Notes under the pieces: generated by a model
Database searches by the model: none
What the model saw: the letters and a program-made list of their open reading frames with translations, nothing else
Told to the model about the DNA's origin: nothing
Assembly: GCA_035771165.1 (NCBI GenBank)
Contig: JAWNZC010000091.1
Location: 1,200,501-1,264,500, forward strand
Direction: 5' to 3'
DNA length: 64,000 nucleotides
Origin: Paragorgia papillata
Taxonomy: Eukaryota > Cnidaria > Anthozoa > Scleralcyonacea > Coralliidae
Program-made: the position numbers and the translations under genes
Part shown: positions 60,094-64,000 of the stretch, piece by piece
How positions within the stretch are numbered: position 1 is the stretch's first letter
Layout: each line of letters starts with the position of its first letter

Positions 60094-61082
60094 CTCCTAC
60101 TCGTCCGGCCCGATAGTCATCCGCTACCAGTGACGGATGGGGGACGGGATCACTTTGATTTGTTGTGAACCTGTGAGGTTTTGACCAAATTTACCCCCCC
60201 TAGGGCTTAAAATGATCCTGAATGATCCCTTTTTAAAATGAGACCTTTATAACGATATGCCATGAAGTATTACCCGAGCTCTGACCTGAGCCCGCAGCTC
60301 TGAATATCCCGTGAGCAAAGATCGAGCATGGTCGATGTTGATAAGAACAAAATGGCTTTTATTTGTCAATATATAAGCGAAAACAACTCCTAAAGTAAGT
60401 ATAAGCATTTGTTTGTTGTAATTATTTCGTAGATTAGCAATAATTTGGTAAAATTTGACGAAAACCAACTCGGCCGATCGGTAATTACCGAACAAAATTT
60501 TCCGAGAGTTGTCGGCGAGTTGGCGGCGTTGTAATGGCAAACTGGAGTAAATATCACTCAAAATAACTTAAAATCTGAATAGCTGACTTAAAAACGATCT
60601 TACTGATGTATTATGGTCGTATGTTCTTGTATAATTCTGTTTTAATTTGTTAATTTCAAAATAATTTATATGATCGCGCGCGGGCGCACCGTGGGGGGTC
60701 ACAATGGGGGGTCACAATGGAAAATCATAAAAAAATCAGTATAATATTTGCTTTTTATTGTATTGCTTTAATTTTTTCAATTTGAATTTGTGAAATGCTG
60801 CTTTTCATTTTACATGATCCCAAATTTGGTGTAAAGTCATTTCTCATTAAATATTTAACATTTTTTGGATTATAATAATATTATTAATAATAGTAATTAG
60901 CATAAATTAGCATAATTTGCAAAATGGGTTGTCTGACAAGACCCGAAAACCCAAAATTTGAATAGTAGAGGTAAAAACGATTCAAATGATACATTATGGT
61001 ATTATTTTTGTGTTATTATGCCATGTTAATTCACAAATTGCCAAGACCACCTGCTGTGACTGGTTTTCGGTTCGGACAAGAA
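60094..61082. mobile_element. Element D: unclassified 1-kb insert
   Basis: Non-satellite sequence between interrupted monomers. The ends are weakly inverted (TCGTCCGGCCCGATAG on the left against TTGTCCGAACCGAAAACC on the right strand). About 8-9 bases of the target monomer are missing. A minus-strand frame of 104 codons (60247-60561) has no recognised domain. GCGCGCGGGCGCACC and a tandem GGGGGGTCACAATGG lie near 60676-60720. Two related direct segments occur at about 60563-60625 and 60951-61010. Confidence 0.45.
60563..61010 (+). repeat. Direct duplication inside element D
   Basis: AAATCTGAATAG followed by TAAAAACGAT and then TTATGGT at about 60563-60625 is echoed by AAATTTGAATAG, TAAAAACGAT and TTATGGT at about 60951-61010. 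The two copies are separated by about 330 bp. Confidence 0.6.
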
Positions 61083-64000
61083 GGTTCCTGTTTACCATTA
61101 TTCTGCTCTGCCACTGGAAATAATTTTTAACCGACTTTGGTTGCTATTCTGCTGTGACAAGATAATTGGTAACTGACTTTGGTTCCTGGTTGCCATTATT
61201 CTCCTGTGCCAAGATTATTTTAAACTGACTTTGGTTCCTGTTTACCATTATTCTGCTGTGCCACTGGAAATAATTTTTAACTGACTTTGGTTGCTATTCT
61301 GCTGTGACAGGATAATTGTTAACTGACTTTGGTTCCTGATTACCATTATCCTGCTGTGTCAAGATAATTTTCAACTGATTTTGTTTCCTGATTACCATAA
61401 TTGTATTCTGTTGTGCCACTGGAGATAATTTTTAACTGACTTTGGTTCCTGAATTATTCTGCAGTGCCACTGGAGATAATATTTAACTGACTTTGTTTCC
61501 TGATTACCATTATTCTGCTGTGCCACTGGAGATAATTTTAACTGACTTTGATTCCTGGTTGCCGTTATTCTGCTGTGCCAAGATAATTTTTAACTGACGT
61601 TGGTTCCTGATTACCATTATTCTGCTGTGCCACTGGAGATAATTTTTAGCTGACTTTTCCTGATTACCATTATTCTGCCATGCCACTGGAGATAATTTTT
61701 AACTGACTTTGATTCCAGATTACCATTGTTCTGCTGTGCCACTGGATATAATTTTAACTGTCTTTGGTTCCTGATTACCATCATTCTGCTGTGCAAAGAT
61801 AATTTTTAACTGCCTTTGGTTCCTGGTTGCCATTATTCTGCTGTGCCACTGGAAATAATTTTTAACCGACTTTGGTTGCTATTCTGCTGTGACAAGATAA
61901 TTGTTAACTGACTTTGGTTCCTGATTACCATTATTCTACTGTGCCAAGATAATTTTTAACTGATTTTGTTTCCTGGTTGCCATAATTGTATTCTGTTGTC
62001 CCACTGGAGATAATTTTAAACTGACTTTGGTTCCAGTTTACGATTATTCTGCTGTGCCACTGGAAATAATTTTTAACTGACTTTGTTTCCTGATTACCAT
62101 TATTCTGCCATGCCACTGGAGATAATTTTTAACTGACTTTGATTCCAGATTACCATTATTCTGATGTGCCACTGGAAATAATTTTTAACTAACTTTGGTT
62201 CCCGATTACCACTATTCTGCTATGACAAGATAATTTTAAACTGACTTTGGTTCCTGATTACCATTATTCTGCTGTGCCACTGGAAATTATTCTTAACTGA
62301 CTTTGGCTGCTATTCTGCTGTGACAAGATAATTGTTAACTGACTTTGGTTCCTGTTTACGATTATTCTGATGTGCCACTGGAAATAATTTTTAACTGACT
62401 TTGTTTCCTGATTACCATTATTCTTCCATGCCACTGGAGATAATTTTTAACTAACTTTGATTCCAGATTACCATTGTTCTGCTGTGCCACTGGATATAAT
62501 TTTAACTGTCTTTGGTTCCTGGTTGCCGTTATTCTGCTGTGCCAAGATAATTTTTAACTGACGTTGGTTCCTGATTACCATTATTCTGCTGTGCCACTGG
62601 AGATAATTTTTAGCTGACTTTTCCTGATTACCATTATTCTGCCATGCCACTGGAGATAATTTTTAACTGACTTTGATTCCAGATTACCATTGTTCTGCTG
62701 TGCCACTGGATATAATTTTAACTGTCTTTGGTTCCTGATTACCATCATTCTGCTGTGCAAAGATAATTTTTAACTGGCTTTGGTTCCTGGTTGCCATTAT
62801 TCTGCTGTGCCAAGATAATTTTAAACTGACTTTGGTTGCTGTTTACCATTATTCTGCTGTGCCACTGGGAAATAATTTTTAACCGACTTTGGTTGCTATT
62901 CTGCTGTGACAAGATAATTGTTAACTGACGTTGGTTCCTGATTACCATTATTCTACTGTGCCAAGATAATTTTTAACTGATTTTGTTTCCTGATTACCAT
63001 AATTGTATTCTGTTGTCCCACTGGAGATAATTTTTAACTGACTTTGGTTCCTGAATTATTCTGCAGTGCCACTGGAGATAATATTTAACTGACTTTGTTT
63101 CCTAATTACCATTAATCTGCCATGCCACTGGAGATAATTTTAACTGACTTTGATTCCAGATTACCATTATTCTGCTGTGCCACTGGAGATAATTTTAACT
63201 GACTTTGATTCCTGGTTGCCGTTATTCTGCTGTGCCAAGATAATTTTTAACTGACGTTGGTTCCTGATTACCATTATTCTGCTGTGCCACTGGAGATAAT
63301 TTTTAGCTGACTTTTCCTGATTACCATTATTCTGCCATGCCACTGGAGATAATTTTTAACTGACTTTGATTCCAGATTACCATTGTTCTGCTGTGCCACT
63401 GGATATAATTTTAACTGTCTTTGGTTCCTGATTACCATCATTCTGCTGTGCAAAGATAATTTTTAACTGCCTTTGGTTCCTGGTTGCCATTATTCTGCTG
63501 TGCCAAGATAAGCTGGAAATAATTTTTAATCGACTTTGGTTGCTATTCTGCTGTGCCAAGATAATTTTTAACTGATTTTGTTTCCTGATTACCATAATTG
63601 TATTCTGTTGTCCCACTGGAGATAATTTTAAACTGACTTTGGTTCCTGTTGACGATTATTCTGCTGTGCCACTGGAAATAATTTTTAACTGACTTTGTTT
63701 CCTGATTACCATTATTCTGCCATGCCACTGGAGATAATTTTTCACTGACTTTGATTCCAGATTACCATTATTCTGATGTGCCACTGGAAATAATTTTTAA
63801 CTAACTTTGGTTCCCGATTACCACTATTCTGCTATGACAAGATAATTTTAAACTGACTTTGGTTGCTGTTTACCATTATTCTGCTGTGCCACTGGAAATA
63901 ATTTTTAACTCACTTTGGTTGCTATTCTGCTGTGACAAGATAATTGGTAACTGACTTTGGTTTCTGGTTGCCATTATTCTGCTGTGCCAAGATAATTTTT
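61083..64000 (+). repeat. Right satellite block, continues beyond the window
   Basis: Same monomer family and orientation. It resembles the 22-28-kb part of the main array in variant order (GACGTTGG, TTTTTAGCTGACTTTTCCTG and CACTATTCTGCTATGACAAG units). No gene. Confidence 0.95.

Noticed and set aside
60247..60561. 104-codon frame in element D as a gene
   Set aside because: No recognised domain, no convincing splice or promoter context, and it lies in an unclassified repeat-like insert.
1..64000. CENP-B box in the satellite monomer
   Set aside because: No YTTCGTTGGAARCGGGA-like motif is visible in the monomers, so centromere identity cannot be claimed from sequence.

Overview
The window is eukaryotic genomic DNA dominated by one satellite. 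About 44 kb of the 64 kb is a head-to-tail tandem array of an AT-rich monomer of roughly 52-56 bp. It runs off both ends of the window and keeps one orientation throughout. Four unrelated segments interrupt it. GT-AG introns, an intron-bearing animal-type EnSpm/CACTA (tnp2) transposase, PHD fingers and many foldback MITEs point to an animal. I favour a cnidarian or another marine invertebrate, from recollection of similar repeats, at low confidence. I found no rRNA or tRNA gene, CRISPR array or prokaryotic operon.

Layout: 1-4447 satellite, mostly a 374-bp seven-monomer higher-order repeat (HOR). 4448-17008 is a 12.56-kb DNA transposon (element A) with 25-bp terminal inverted repeats and subterminal palindromic motifs. 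It carries two divergent spliced genes: a decayed tnp2 transposase on the minus strand (11032 to 5556) and an accessory gene on the plus strand (12627 to 16700). A giant palindrome lies between the two start codons. 17009-52790 is satellite with several superimposed kilobase-scale duplications and a disordered stretch at about 45.9-49.8 kb. 52791-57719 is a second element (B) whose ends resemble those of A (CCCTTA-type). It has no transposase but contains candidate spliced exons of unknown identity. 57720-58786 is satellite. 58787-59950 is the 5' part of a mobile-element-like gene encoding tandem PHD fingers, cut off in the second finger at the satellite boundary. 59951-60093 is a short satellite island. 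60094-61082 is an unclassified insert with weak inverted ends. 61083-64000 is satellite.

In element A, recognisable foldback repeats fall in introns or in flanking and intergenic DNA and spare the exons I reconstructed. Splice phases agree across the first three transposase exons and across several accessory-gene exons. The transposase is broken by one in-frame stop and three small frame disruptions, so this copy is probably dead but not ancient. The many 60-98 residue reading frames in the satellite arise from the repeat itself and are not annotated as genes.
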